A DNA stretch of 64,000 nt from Ceratotherium simum simum (GCF_000283155.1 NW_004454160.1:8508081-8572080); one strand, 5' to 3'; counted from the first letter of the stretch, positions 42,775-54,450 are shown. The notes: a model not told the origin generated them from the sequence alone. Program-made: numbers and translations.

Positions 42775-42900
42775 ACCATTCATCCATCTAATCAACTATG
42801 TTCCATCTGTCCATCCAAAAAATACTCAGCACTCACTCAGAAAAATCACTGTATCAGGTGCTGTGGGAGACTCAAAGATGATTAAAATACTGTCTCCATA
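42775..42900 (-). repeat. L2 LINE 3' end, antisense
   Basis: CATCTGTCCATCCAAAAAATACTCAGCACTCACTC, TCAGGTGCTGTGGGAGACTCAAAGATGATTAAAATAC. Confidence 0.65.
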
Positions 42901-43385
42901 TTAGTTGGGGTCCAAGCTGAAAAATAGAGAGACCACTTTAAGTATTTACAATAGAGGGGATTGAGTATTAAAAAACTGATGATAGAAGAATTGAGAAGCC
43001 AAACAAGAGGTGGTGTGGCAACACAGAAATTAGCAATACTTGGATGACACTACTCCCCCTAGGCTGGGGAGTGAGATGTTATCAGAGTCCAGGGGTTGGG
43101 GTCACCAGGTGGAAGCCACAACCATGGTAGATGTGTTCAGTGGGAACTCAAAAGAGAATGGACTTGTCTAGTGGGAGCTGGGGCCATGGGGGAGTCATGG
43201 CTGTTACAGAGACACTACCTGAGGCAAAGGGGGAGAGAGAAATTCCCTGGCTTCTCCCTTCCTCCTGTCCTCTACTCTTCTGATTCTACCTCCCACTGGC
43301 TGAACCCAGCCAGAAGCCTGGGAGATGCAACCTTCGGGGGCCAATTTCATTGTCCTCACTACAATACAGAATAGAGCAAAGGAGG
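42901..43385. repeat. interspersed repeat, copy 2 of the 38.8/54.5 kb family
   Basis: GGTCCAAGCTGAAAAATAGAGAG, CCTCCCACTGGCTGAACCCAGCCAGAAGCCTGGGAG and GGGTGAGGAATGGATCTGAGGG match the family order. Most diverged of the three copies. Confidence 0.55.
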
Positions 43386-43704
43386 GGTGAGGAATGGATC
43401 TGAGGGTAAACAGGTCTAGTACCAGCACAGCCCCCATACTGGGGATGGGGAAGGAGACTCCAGGATCTAGTTTACTCGGACCCTGGTAAAATCTCTGATT
43501 TTCGAATGGCTTCAGGAAGGAAATTGGAACTTTGGTAAAATATCCTAATGATCCTTTCAGGAATCCAGTAAAAGACTGGGTGCTCTTTCCAGCATGACTG
43601 CCCAATGTAAGGGCTAACTGTGATTATGGACATTTGGGTTGAGTGTAAATACATCATCATGGTGCTTCTGTGCCCAGGAAATTGTTGTTTATGATGCTTG
43701 ATCA
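43386..43704. other. no gene seen
   Basis: Unique sequence; nothing recognisable. Confidence 0.5.
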
Positions 43705-44112
43705 TCAGTTACCACTCCAGGCCCTATGCATTCCACATGCCAATCAAACTAAATCAGTCATGCTCTTTCACATCATCTTGCCTTGGCTGGAATTGTTCCC
43801 TCTGCCAAAGAGTCCTCGTCCTCTTTTCTACTTGGAGAATTCTCATCCTTCCTTTGATAACCAGATCAAAAACCCCATCTTCTGTGAAGACTCCCTCTAT
43901 CCTGTCTCCACGTCCCCCTAGCATTTCTTCCTATCTCTGTTATTGCACGAGCATCATGTGTGTTGGTGGTTAGTTGTTTGTGTGTCTGTCTCGTCTGTTA
44001 GTCAAGAATTCCTGGGGAACAGGGGCCACATCTTCATCACTGCACATCCACACAGAAGTATACGTCTGGCACACAGTAAACAATAAATGTTAGCTGAGGG
44101 ATTGAATGTGTT
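43705..44112 (+). repeat. L2 LINE, 3' region and terminus
   Basis: TTGGCTGGAATTGTTCCCTCTGCC, CCAGATCAAAAACCCCATCTTCTGTGAAGACTCCCTC, GGGGAACAGGGGCCACATCTTC, CTGGCACACAGTAAACAATAAATGTTAGCTGAGGGATTGAATG. Confidence 0.85.
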
Positions 44113-45227
44113 ATCATTGTATATGTCCAAAAATATATAGATAGATAAATAAAACATCTTTTCTCTGGGGGCCTCGACCTTCCCAACCTCCCCCAGGGGT
44201 GATGATTTTCAGTTATTGAGGTGGCTGGGGTGGTTGTCCAAGTGAATTTCCATCCCTGGATTTTCCATGCATGAGACTCTAGAAATATCCCTTTGGAAAG
44301 AAATTCCTAGAGGAGTTGTACCTGAGGGCTGTGAACAGCTACTGGAACTTTCCTTTTGATGTTTTATAAATGTGTCTTCTCAGCCCAGCCCAGCCCAACA
44401 TGACTAGGCAGAGCGCTCGTCAGGTTTGAACAACTCAGATAGCTTTTACAGCTTGATCATTTGGGTGAATTTTCAGATGTGGAGAACGGGATCTTTTCTC
44501 CCTTACTCATCCATGTTTTATCCTTCTTTCTTTTCTTCTGCCAAGTGAAAGACCTCCTCTGCCCCTCTCGTGGCCATGCCCAGACCTTTGGGGTCTCAGC
44601 CTGGTCTAGGGAACAAGCACTGTCAGGCTGTCTCTTTTAGGGCACCGAATCCTCTGAGTCCTAGAAATTCTGAGCTTATTGAACGCCTCCCAGGCTGCTC
44701 CACGGCTCCCACGACCAAGGGGGAAGTGGGTCTGGATAGGAACCTCCTGTAGTTCAGGTAAAATGTTAATATCAACACAGCTAACATCCTTCCTCTTAAG
44801 AATGACAATCTTTTTATGCTCTTTTTCATCTTCAGTGCTTTCCCAGGCAGTTCTGTAGACTAGAAGGAGATGCTGGCATCAACCCCTTTACGCTGGGTAA
44901 AATGCGGCCGGAATAGACAAAAATCACAGTAAGAGGCAGTGAGCAGAACCAGAAGTCGAGGTGGGGCTCCTGAGTCCCAGCCCCGGATGCCACCTGAGTC
45001 TGCGGAGGAGGTAAAAACCTATCTGGGGCAACCTCAGGTGCTGCCAGGTGAGGAGCTCTGGCCCAGACACATGACAGGTGAGGACCCCATATCTAGGCTG
45101 GTAACAGAGGTCAGGCTGGGGGCCTTCTGGGGTTTCTGCCCAGCCCCTTGTTTCACATCCACTTCCTCTGCCTGCTGGTGAGAAATGGGAGATGAGCAGT
45201 GAGGCTAAGATTTTCTTGGGGATCCAC
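44113..45227. other. no gene seen
   Basis: Short ATAGATAGATAAATAAA low complexity at 44138-44156; the rest is unique sequence with accidental frames. Confidence 0.5.
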
Positions 45228-45445
45228 AACCAGGATTTCTCTGAATCCTGCTCTCATTTGTTTTTGTGGCCTTGGGCAAATTACCTAATCTCTCTGAAAG
45301 TTGTATTTATCACCTGTAAATAGATAATATTTCTGCCTAGAGGCTGTTGTGAGGATTAAATGAGAAAGGGAGTTTAGCCATGTGCCTGGCACATAGTAGG
45401 CACACAGTTGAGAGTATTCATGACTATAATGATTTTTATTACACC
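45228..45445 (+). repeat. MIR SINE
   Basis: TGTGGCCTTGGGCAAATTACCTAATCTCTCTGAAAG, GGCTGTTGTGAGGATTAAATGAGAAAGGG, CATGTGCCTGGCACATAGTAGGCACACAG. Confidence 0.9.
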
Positions 45446-48159
45446 AGCCCACTCCCTCTTACTTGTCCCTGGCCCTGCCTTCACCTCTGGGGCTAGGCTG
45501 TCCTCTTGGTCATCCCAGGCCTCTCAGAGGAAGGACAGGCTCCAGCCACAGGAAGCCTGCAGCCCCTGAGCCCAAACCCACAGGTTCCCTCCACTGCCTT
45601 TACTTTCCCAGCTCCTCTCCCACTAGTTCCCAGTTTGCATGTGCAGGGAGACCCCCTGGAAGACAGGTTAGGGGGAGGCGGTCTCAGGGATGATGGGGGG
45701 ACGCACGGGCTCTGTGAACAACGGCAAGTGAGGGAAAAGAGCTGATCTAATCAAGACGAAGGAGAGGCCCAGGATCACACTTTTGAAATGAAGGTGTATG
45801 TGGAGTAGGGAGTGAGGAGGAGCTGTGAAGAGGGTACACAGCATTGCTCAATTAACTTGGAAAAAAGAAAAAGCAACAAGAAACACAGCTGCGAGTTAAG
45901 TCAGAGAAGGATCGTAGAGGACTGAGTGAAGGGAGAATGGCCGGATCCAACCTCCCTGCACAGCATAAAGGGCTGGGCCTGCCGCCGGGGTTTCTTCTCC
46001 CCGTGTCGCCCCAGCCCCTATCACATTTCAGTCAATTCTGCTCCTAACGTCATGAATTCCTCTCACTTATATCTTGGTAGGAATTGACCTTATATGCTCA
46101 TATTTTCCAGGGGTACTTGCTCTGTGGAGTGTCTGGCTCGTTGTAGAATCCCAGGCACTGGCCCTTGGTCGTTATATCACGTTGGGGGCTTCAAGGTGGC
46201 CCGGTTGTTCCCCTTCATGCCATTTCCTGAGTAGGCCTCCCAGACTCCGCTGGGAGGCTCACTTCTCTGTCACACCCTTTGTGCTGTGTGCTGTTTCCCC
46301 TCTTTGCTCTTATTCCTGGGGTGGTTGGAGCTGAGCTTTGCTGCCGAGCAGGGCTGGCCTTCACTGCTGTCTGGGAAGATTGGATCTGGCTGCTTGTAGA
46401 CATTTCCAGGCCATTTGATGAATGGGTCCATGTAAATAGGGGTGGCAAGTGGCTGGCAGGGAGGGTGGGGAGGGGCAGAGGGCCGCTCTCCTTGCCCTCA
46501 CAGAAAGGTTTGAAAATTTCTGCAGACGTGGATTCTCCTCCTTTTTCTACCCCAATCCTCAGCCTCCTTTCCTCACTGTCGCTTCTTTTCTCCTCCACTT
46601 CCAGCAATGACTTGGTGGCTCTCAAAATAACAAGTGTCTTCAGGGAGGCCTGCAGCTAGAGGAGATCTACTTCTCATGAGCTCTAGAATGTGCCCCTGTG
46701 GGTGACCCCAGATGGTGGTGAGCTGGGATACCCCTGACCTGGTACTTTGACCTGGACGCTAGCCAGGATCAGGGGAAATGGCAGGGTTGCCCCAGGAAGG
46801 GCCAGGGTGGAGCCACATATTGGCAAGCTGAGGGATCGTGCTTCAGGGAGCTGGCTCACTGCTCCTCTGGGAATGTCTGAAGACAGAGGTTTCAGGTTTG
46901 GGGCTGCATCTACATTGGCACCAGAAATAGGTGGGGGAAGTCACAGGCTGACCCATTACATGGCAGCGTCCACAGTTCCCCCCACATTGTGCTGCTCAGT
47001 TGTACTAACATCCTCTGTCTTTTTATGATGCAGCATATTTCACTGACATAGACTTCCAGCAAGTGGATTGGAACTCACCTGTTGATCCACACCTTGCTAG
47101 AAAGATCCAAATTTGTAAATCTGTTTCTATAAGTATGGAATCTCTTCCCCATCATGCCTTCAAAATGTATGATCTAACCAGACCCAGAGCCCATAGGAAG
47201 TTTCCAGTTTTGAAATGCCGTGAAAATCCATCTGGGATTAAAAATCTGAGTCTGTGAGCAAGATCCTCCAATAAACTTGCATCATGTCTGATAATCTAGA
47301 AGCTCTGGGCCCATGAAGGAAGGCAGATTGCGACAGGGCAAGAGAGTGGATACCCCTGGGCTCAGACTCTCTTCAGTCTGGGCTACTCTTAACAGTCCAG
47401 AGCTTGAGCCACATCTTGGGACATGGTGTGACCTTGCAGGCTTGGGCAGACCCTGGACTAGACACGTCTATGGGGTGGGGCAGGTCTGGGGGAAACAGCT
47501 GTGAGTAAACGTCTGAATGGTAGGAAGCAATGGCCCAGGTGAGCAGTCAGCGCGGGTGAGGGTGCCGGCGAGGGAGGAGGCAGGTCTGATGAGAGGCGTC
47601 CTGACAGGTGGGCTCACCAGACAGACAAGGAACCCAGCTCCTGTGATTCTTGGAGGCCAGACAAGCATGTGGTTGTCATTAAGCACATTTTCCCACGTTG
47701 TTTCTTATGACGTTCATTTATTTATAACATTGTGATCTCAAAAACAATCTCATGTGGCTTTATTTAGATGTTACTAAAATCGTTCTGGAGCTTTCAATCA
47801 TTAATGTAAAATGAACAATATAGACTAGGACTGCAAAACTACTATAAATAGATACATTGAACCAGAACTCCATCTACTCTTTTAAGCTTTTAGTGTTATA
47901 CATATAATTCACACTTAGAGAAAAGTTATTATTTTGCCCTGTTTGCTTGATTAGCCTATCAGATATTTCTGAAGCAGGGAGCAGCACTGTAGCCATCAGG
48001 CCTGGGGAAGGGTTGCCGGCCCTAAGGGGACGTGCAACCACGGGCAAGGAGGCCCTGGAGAGATGGGGGACAGAGCTGGTCAGCAGAGCAGTAGAGAACC
48101 TGCTGAAATGGCCACTGAGGTAATTTTGCAGAGGGATGGGGCTACTTAAAGCCACTAAG
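45446..48159. other. no gene seen
   Basis: 2.7 kb of GC-moderate unique sequence, the longest repeat-poor stretch of this half. Overlapping frames (up to 136 codons, 46215-46659 on both strands) show no domains and no splice framework. An AT-rich part at 47.68-47.9 kb (TTCATTTATTTATAACATTG) could hold a regulatory element. Confidence 0.45.
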
Positions 48160-48382
48160 TTTGGCCACTTCTAATTCTGCCATCTTGGGTAACGGGTAAA
48201 CTGCCGAACCTCTCAGAGCCACCATTTCTTCCTTGGTAAATGGGGACATTAATGTCTACCTCAGCAGGTTTCTTGTGATGGTGGAGTGATCTGATGTGTG
48301 TAAAGTATCTTACAGGACCTGGCACATAGTTAGTGTTCAATAAATGGTAGCTATTAATAATAATGATGATAATGATTAGAAT
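48160..48382 (+). repeat. MIR SINE
   Basis: TAAACTGCCGAACCTCTCAGAGCCACCATTTC, GGTAAATGGGGACATTAATGTCTACCTCAGCAGG, GACCTGGCACATAGTTAGTGTTCAATAAATGGTAGCTATTAATAATAATGATG. Confidence 0.9.
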
Positions 48383-49244
48383 AGTAAAAAGAATACCACC
48401 TGAGGTGGAGATTGGAGCCAGAGGCCTGGCCCAGCTTGACTCTGCAGGTGAGGCTGGCTGGGTGGGCCTGCAGTAGTTGGGAGAGAGCACACAGCCCTGC
48501 ATTCCAGGCTGGACTGATGCTTCCCTGGGCATCCTGGTTGACTGCTGGTGTGGGGAGGCCCACGTGAGGAATTCTTCTGCGTGAGAAACCAAGTTCCTCT
48601 GGTCAAACTCCAGGGGTTAGGGATCTTGGGTAAGGAAAGATTAAAACTGACAGCTATAGAATGCCCGTCCCTTGGCCTGAGGAAGGATGAATGGAATATT
48701 TGAGATGCTGGAAGCCCTCCTACATGGTAAGTTCAAAGAACAGAAAGTGTCTCGCTTCTCAGAGGATTCCAAACAGACTTTGCAAAAATGTAATTAAGTT
48801 CCAAGTCCCTGGAAATCAATCATGCTCCCAGGAACTAATACCTTGGCTTGTTGATTAGAAGTGAGGGGAGCCAGGGGCAATTACTCTCTGATGACGGAGA
48901 GTCTTCTCTCCAAGATCCAAGCGCTCAGAGAGCCAAGGCCAGGGAGCTGGGGGCTGGAGAGGGGTGCGGGTGGTGAGGCAGCCTCTGGGAACGGCAGCTA
49001 ATTACACATGACCTGTTTCTTTGGGCTGAAGTTCTCCATTGGCTACAAAGTCCACTTTCCTGATCTACACTTGAGTCTCAGGAGCTTCTCTTTATATTAG
49101 AGGAAACTGAGTAGAAACAATTCCTGGATCCCAGGACTCAATGAGGCCACCAGTCATTGTTTAGTCCATTTCCCTACTGACAGCCAGAGTGAGAGCAAGA
49201 GGGGAGACAGGACAGCCTGCTGGTTAGCCAGACCTGCTGAGAGG
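48383..49244. other. no gene seen
   Basis: Repeat-free. Two AT-rich islands, 48780-48890 (AATGTAATTAAGTTCC, GGGGCAATTACTC) and 48995-49070 (GCAGCTAATTACACATGACC), contain TAATTA/CAATTA homeodomain-type words and may be regulatory. No coding support. Confidence 0.4.
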
Positions 49245-49340
49245 CTCCTGAGTACCGAGCCCCGCCCTGGGCACTGGGCTTGGTACTTGCCCCCAGATCT
49301 TGATGAACTTCCCTCTAGGTAGGTAGGAAGGAGATAACTC
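49245..49340 (-). repeat. MIR fragment, antisense (weak)
   Basis: CCTGAGTACCGAGCCCCGCCCTGGGCACTGGGCTTGGTAC and ATGAACTTCCCTCTAGGTAGGTAGG resemble a reverse MIR 3' half. Confidence 0.4.
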
Positions 49341-49374
49341 TGAATGGGAAGTGAAGAGCCCTGGGGTCCAGCCA

Positions 49375-49510
49375 GAGCTCTGCCTCTAACCAGCCACGTG
49401 ACTGGAACAGCTGGCCCTCTGGCCTCAGTCGTAGAATGAAAGAGTTGGACAATACAATCTGTAAGGTCCCTCCCAGCTCAGACACCCTTCTCTCTGATTC
49501 TTTGCTGCAT
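49375..49510 (+). repeat. MIR-related fragment
   Basis: AGAGCTCTGCCTCTAACCAGCCACGTGACTGG, TCGTAGAATGAAAGAGTTGGACAATACAATCTGTAAGGTCCCTCCCAGC: MIR core with the 'GGTTGGACTAGATGATCTCTAAGGTCCCTTCCAGC' tail variant. Confidence 0.7.
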
Positions 49511-50437
49511 AGGAGGGAATGGGGAGTAGGCTGGTGGTTGAGAGGCAGGGTGAATGCAGAGAGACATGGAGGAGACAGAGCACAAGGAGACAGGTTGGAT
49601 GTGGTAGGGATGATGGATGGAAGGTTGAGGACTGTGCAGACTCAGAAAACAGTCTGCAGCCAAAGCGAAGCTGGCTCTGCAGCTGAGGATCTTGGAGGGC
49701 CGAGGGCATGGCAAGGGGAAGGAGCGTGATGCAGCCCAGCATAGACTTCTCTCAAACTAGAAAACCAGGCCCAACTTGTTTCAGAACCAGCCCCAGCTCT
49801 CTCTGCCCCCCTCCAGCCATCCCCATGGGATGCGGGTGTGCTGAGGGAGTGAAGGTGGAGAAAAGAAGATGAGAGCAGTCAGAAACACTTTTAGAAGCAG
49901 TTGCTTCAGTGTCCTTCCCTTGAGGTCAGGGCAGCTCCAAGGGAGCTCCAGACCCGAAGCCCTCTGAGTGCTGGTGAGTGGCCAGCAGCAGGGCAGCCTG
50001 AGGTGGAGAGGGGCTGAGGGACTGAGAGTTGGAGGTGGCGCCGGGCAACGGCTGCAGGACATGGCTGAGCGCCTGGTGTCAGTGGAGCATCTGCCCCAAG
50101 GCATCGTGGGCCAAGGTCTTCTACTCTCTAGGGCCTGGGAAGTGGGAGGGAACAGCCAGGGTCCCAGAGGGTGCGTGTGAAAGCACCTGGAGACACTTCA
50201 AAGCCCTTGCTGGAAAAATGTAGAAGGATGATTATTACTGTCACCTTCATGGCTGTCACCTCCGAGCCTGGCCTCCTAAGCCCTGTCTCTCTGTTGAGCT
50301 GGTTGGCCCCACCCCATCAGGCAGGACGCAGAAGGCGGCAGCCCCCACCTCTGGCAGTTTTCTTTCCGGGGTTTCCACAAAACTTTGGGCTGGAAATTCC
50401 TCCCTTCACAGATCAAACAACTGAGCTTGTCCTACTG
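49511..50437. other. no gene seen
   Basis: Unique sequence with overlapping accidental frames on both strands (60-108 codons). No support for coding. Confidence 0.5.
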
Positions 50438-50692
50438 AAGCTGGGACTTTGGAATCACAAGGACTTCAACTCAAATCCCAGATCACCCAATTATTAGCTG
50501 AGTGATTCGAGGCGGTTTCTTTACAGTTGGAGACTCATGCCCTCATCTGTAAAATGGGGACAACAATAATACCTTCCTCCTAAAGCTTGTGAGGATTACA
50601 TGAGCTCATCCATGTAAAGAGCTTAGTACGGTACCTAGTTCCTAAGAAGCTGTTACTACTATCAATATTATTATTCTTATTATTGTTATTTA
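50438..50692 (+). repeat. MIR SINE, near full length
   Basis: GGACTTTGGAATCACAAGGAC, AACTCAAATCCCAGATCACCC, CTCATCTGTAAAATGGGGACAACAATAATACC, TTGTGAGGATTACATGAGCTCATCCATGTAAAGAGCTTAG, ending in a TTATTATTCTTATTATTG tail. Confidence 0.93.
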
Positions 50693-51104
50693 AGTTCCTG
50701 GCAGAACCAGACCTAGAATCCAGGTCATCTTAATCGAGGGTAAGTATTATTTTGAAACTTCACCTTGACCTGATTGAGTTATTTTGGGTTCCTTGACCTG
50801 TTTTGGGCTCCTCAGAGGCAGAGGGATGGCTGAGATCAACTCTGGAACTTTGGGCTCCATAATACTTCTCCTGGTGTGTGTGCTCTCCACTGTCTACCTT
50901 GGTAGTTCTGTACTCCGTACGTCCATTTCCGTCTTCTCAGACTCATATCCGGGTGGGCTGAAGGTCCTCTCACCTCCCATTTCCCAAATGGCAGCTTGAG
51001 GAGCCGAGCCCCTGGCCCCTGCACTTCCCTCCGAGCACACCTGGGCCTCTCCCCTGCCCTGGTGTTTGTGCTGAGCCATTGAGGGCTGTTTGCTTTCCCA
51101 AGCC
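50693..51104. other. no gene seen
   Basis: Unique sequence with frames of 71-97 codons on opposite strands and no domain features. Confidence 0.5.
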
Positions 51105-51182
51105 CAGCTGCTAATGGCCAATTTTCCATGAATCATAATTGCTTTACCCCATTAGGCAGGGTAATTAAGATTGGATGGTGGG
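51105..51182. promoter_or_regulatory. candidate conserved element, homeodomain-type sites
   Basis: In about 70 bases: CTAATGG (51111-51117), CATAATTGC (near 51134), CATTAGG (near 51150) and GGTAATTAAG (near 51160), in otherwise GC-rich flanks. The density of TAAT cores and absence of repeats suggest a regulatory element; no conservation data are available. Confidence 0.3.
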
Positions 51183-51417
51183 CCTGTTTGCTCAGCACAC
51201 GGAGGAGCTGACGGCTGTCCTGGGATCTCCCCCAGGGCCTGTCCACAGCCTCAGCTGCCTCCTCCCCTGAAGTCTGGGTCACCCCTATGCCAGGGGCTTG
51301 GAAGGGCTGCACACTGTCCACAGCCCCTGAGGTCCTTCAGTGAATTTCACAAGATGTGATTGAGCACAAGGTGCCAGAGATCAGCTACCCAACTTGCTGA
51401 GAGCTGGTTGTAACTAA

Positions 51418-51685
51418 CATTGACTGGTATTAATTTACATCCATTGAATGCTTCCTGTGTGCCAGGCCCTGTGATAAATACATTGTGTAGATGATCTCAT
51501 TTAAACTTCACAGCAGCCTTATAACAGTGCTACTGTTATTAACCCCAATGTACAGATGAAGAAACTGAGGCTGGGAGAGGTTAAATAAAGTGCTCAAAGC
51601 GACACCTAGTAGGAGCCCCAGCCAGGACTTGAATTAGCGCAGCCTGAAACTCCAGAGCCCATGCTCTTAATCACCTCTCTCTGGT
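51418..51685 (-). repeat. MIR SINE, antisense, near full length
   Basis: CATTGAATGCTTCCTGTGTGCCAGGCCCTGTG, GATCTCATTTAAACTTCACAGCAGCC, TACAGATGAAGAAACTGAGGCTGGGAGAGGTTAAATAAAG, ACTCCAGAGCCCATGCTCTTAATC. Confidence 0.93.
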
Positions 51686-51689
51686 CTGT

Positions 51690-52165
51690 GTGCGGAAAGT
51701 ACAAAAATCCAACAGTTTCCTTTTTTCTCACTTCCTTGTTCATCCTCCCACCTTGTATTTTTGTTTATAAATACCATCCAGGCAGCTCCCGCATTGCAGG
51801 CATGGTGCTGAAACCTTGGTTGTTTTGCAATTAACAGAAGTTTATAGTTCCCCCAGCTCTCTGGTTCTACCCTGAAGACAATTAAGTACAGAAACCTAAA
51901 AATGTTGAGGGAAAACAATCCTGCATTATGAAACCAAACAGAAACCATTTGAGGTATCTGTTGTTTTTGGATTATCCATAAGTGTGGATAATCAAGAGTT
52001 GGCTGGATTTTTATCCATAACTTAATCGGCAGCTTCTGAACAACTTCTGCAGTACAATTTTGGACAACACATTAGTTTCAGATGAGGGACTCTTGCTCCT
52101 CCTTGAAAAACATTTTTCATTTCAAATTATCCTCGCCGCCAGCCATCAGGGCTGACAAGAAAGCA
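51690..52165. promoter_or_regulatory. candidate conserved noncoding element with a GATTATCCA inverted repeat
   Basis: A repeat-free, AT-leaning block of ~475 bases between two MIRs. It holds a perfect 9-bp inverted repeat GATTATCCA (51970-51978) and TGGATAATC (51985-51993) with a 6-base spacer, plus a third ATCCATAA word near 52013. Each arm contains both a GATTA (OTX/PITX-type) and a TTATC/GATAA (GATA-type) core. Further words are TGCAATTAAC and CAATTAAG. An enhancer is the simplest reading, but that is inference. Confidence 0.35.
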
Positions 52166-52587
52166 GAGAATTAAGCTGTTGATGCAGATCCTGGCTCTCG
52201 GCTGTCTCTCATTGGCTCATCACAGATTCTCTTTGTATCTTCCCCTTCAGGGGACGTCCAGAGTGGGGAGGAGGAGCTGGTCCAGCATTATGGCGGGCTT
52301 CAAAGCTTTGCGTGATCTTTCCTTTCATCCTCCTGGAGGCTGGATGAATTCTTGATTCAGGCAATTCTTGAAATAGGGCCAGCCCAGAGGGGCCTCTGAG
52401 CAGTTGGGATTGAACCTGCTTCTCCTCTGGGCAGAGCTCCTGGCGTGAGACCACACCAGGCGGGCATGGCTACCTGCAGTCATTTCCCTGTGCCCGGGCA
52501 GCCAGTGGGGAATAAGGATCTTTCTCCAGGCAACAAGAAAGTGGAAGTTGCAATGGCACCCACAACAAAGCAGGCTCAGTGTAGTGC
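52166..52587. other. no gene seen
   Basis: Unique sequence; nothing recognisable beyond short accidental frames. Confidence 0.5.
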
Positions 52588-52775
52588 CCTGTAGCCTTGT
52601 CTTATTTAATTAATCTCTGTTACAACTCCCGGATGTGGGTAGAATTACTTCTGTCTTACAGATGAGGAAACTGAGGCTTGGGGAGGTGGCACAGCTCCCT
52701 AGTGGTCTTTTTGGGATTTGAACTCTGACTGTATTCCAGAATCCTTGTTCTTTCAGTTGTTGTGGGCTACCACTT
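52588..52775 (-). repeat. MIR SINE, antisense
   Basis: TTATTTAATTAATCTCTGTTACAACTCCCGG, CTTACAGATGAGGAAACTGAGGCTTGGGGAGG, GGGATTTGAACTCTGACTG. Confidence 0.9.
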
Positions 52776-52977
52776 TTCTGCACCTGCCCTTTGGTCTCCA
52801 TTTGGGAGGGCTCCCTTTAAATCCAGCTCCAGGCAAAATTGTGATTCCTCCTTTCCTGAATTGGACTCCCATATGCAGTTCCATATCTTGAGTGGCAGGT
52901 GCCTCTCAGCTTCCAAGAAGGGAAGAATATCATATCAGAAATGCTGTAGAACTGTCTTCAAAAGAAGGTGAAATGGG

Positions 52978-53230
52978 GGGGGGGGCGGCCTGGTGGCGCA
53001 AGCGGTTAAGTGCACACGTTCCGCTGCGGCGGCCCGGGGTTCGCCGGTTCAGATCCCGGGTGCGCACTGATACACCACTTGTTAAGCCATGCTGTGGCGG
53101 CGTCCCATATAAAGTAGAGGAAGATGGGCATGGATGTTAGCCCAGGGCCAGTCTTCCTCAGCAAAAAAGGGGAGGATTGGCATTGGATGTTAGCTCAGGG
53201 CTGGTCCTCCTCACAAAAAAAAAAAAAAAA
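52978..53230 (+). mobile_element. ERE SINE, most consensus-like copy in the window
   Basis: Starts in a G run, then CGGCCTGGTGGCGCAAGCGG (A-box region near 52994), GGTTCAGATCC (B-box region, 53046-53056), CCCATATAAAGTAGAGGAAGATGGGCATGG, two TTAG-C(T/C)CAGGG blocks and a long pure poly(A) tail. The duplication AAAGAAGGTGAAATGGG (52961-52977) recurs as AAAGACGGTGAAATGGG (53231-53247), one mismatch in 17. The A tail and low divergence suggest a young insertion. Confidence 0.97.
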
Positions 53231-53444
53231 AAAGACGGTGAAATGGGCTGTGTAACTTTCAAGCATGAACTTGTGGTTCTATCTGTTTTGCAATAGTACA
53301 AACGAGTCACAAAATTTTTAAGTTAGAAAATACAAAGAAGAAAGAGAGCTTTGGTGTCACTTGGCTGATTACTTTCCGTACTAGCATATCTACTCAGTTG
53401 GCATTCTGCCCTTCTGCCCACGTGAATTTATTCTTTCATAATAG

Positions 53445-53720
53445 GAAATCATAGCAATAGCAAATGTGTATAGCACTTCCTATGTGCCAGGAACTGGTCT
53501 AAGGGCTTTTGCTTCATAACTTACTTGCTTCATAACTTATTTAGTCTCTATAATAAACCTGTGAGGTGGGTACTACTATCATCCTCAATTTACAGATGAG
53601 GAACATGAAGCACAGAGTGGTTAAGTTACATGTTCAAGGTCACACAGCAAGTAAGAGACAGAAGTGGGATTTGAACTCGAGCAGTCCTGTTCCAGAGCCT
53701 GTGCCCTTAACACACCCACA
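53445..53720 (-). repeat. MIR SINE, antisense, with an internal 16-bp duplication
   Basis: GTATAGCACTTCCTATGTGCCAGGAACTGG, AACCTGTGAGGTGGGTACTACTATC, CAATTTACAGATGAGGAACATGAAGCACAGAGTGG, GGTCACACAGCAAGTAAG. TGCTTCATAACTTACT at 53510-53525 is repeated at 53526-53541 (period 16), a later local duplication. Confidence 0.93.
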
Positions 53721-54344
53721 TAAATTCTTGCACAGCTTTGTATCACTCAGTTCACAAATTTCTTGCTCTCCTTCAGTAGTGTACTCTGTTGGGTGTGACC
53801 CTTCTGCTGTGATCTCTTGCTTGGTTCTCTGGGCCTCTGGTATACCTGCGCTTAGCCTCTCTGTCTGGGGACAGCTCTTGCGTCAATATTGGAGCTATGT
53901 GGCACCAAGGGCCTTGGCTTTTCCTTCTCCCTGCACGCAGCCCAGTGCTGCATGTCTGCCTGTTTGCAAGAACCTTGCACGTTTGCTCCTTTGCTCAGGA
54001 GGAGCATTTGCTTATTTGGTAAATGCACATTGGCTGTACATCCTGTGCTGGTACTGGCCTAGATGCTGAGAAGTGTGGAAGCAACACACAGCCCACTGGG
54101 GAGCTCTCCTCTCTGTTCCACCCTCCACCCCACTCCGTGCTTACCCAGAGGGCAATGACAATGGAAGACCCGGGACAGCCTTGAATGGAAAGCCCATCAC
54201 CCCAGGGCAGACCAAGAGGGGTGTGGGGAGGGGAGAGCAGCCTTAGCCTTTGGCTACAGTGAGGTCCGGGTGTGCTGAGGAGTCCCCAGGCAGCAGGTGA
54301 CCCCAGGTAATGATCCTCAGGTCTCTGCAGCCTCAGCTCTGACT
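53721..54344. other. no gene seen
   Basis: The plus-strand frame of 167 codons (53566-54069) begins inside the MIR, and its hydrophobic tail has no recognisable domain. I do not call it a gene. Confidence 0.5.
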
Positions 54345-54450
54345 AGAGTATGTGCTCCGAGAGAATGGGCTCCAATCTGAATCATTTCCGGGTGCCCCAC
54401 TGTGCCTGGCACGGAGTAGACCTTTAGTAACTGGGTTTGGGATGAGTGAA
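54345..54450 (+). repeat. L2 3' tail
   Basis: GCTCCGAGAGAATGGGCTCC, ACTGTGCCTGGCACGGAGTAGACCTTTAGTAACTGG, then GGGATGAGTGAAG. Confidence 0.6.

Noticed and set aside
53566..54069. 167-codon plus-strand frame with a hydrophobic C-terminal part
   Set aside because: It starts inside an antisense MIR and continues into unique sequence with no recognisable domain, splice site or start context.
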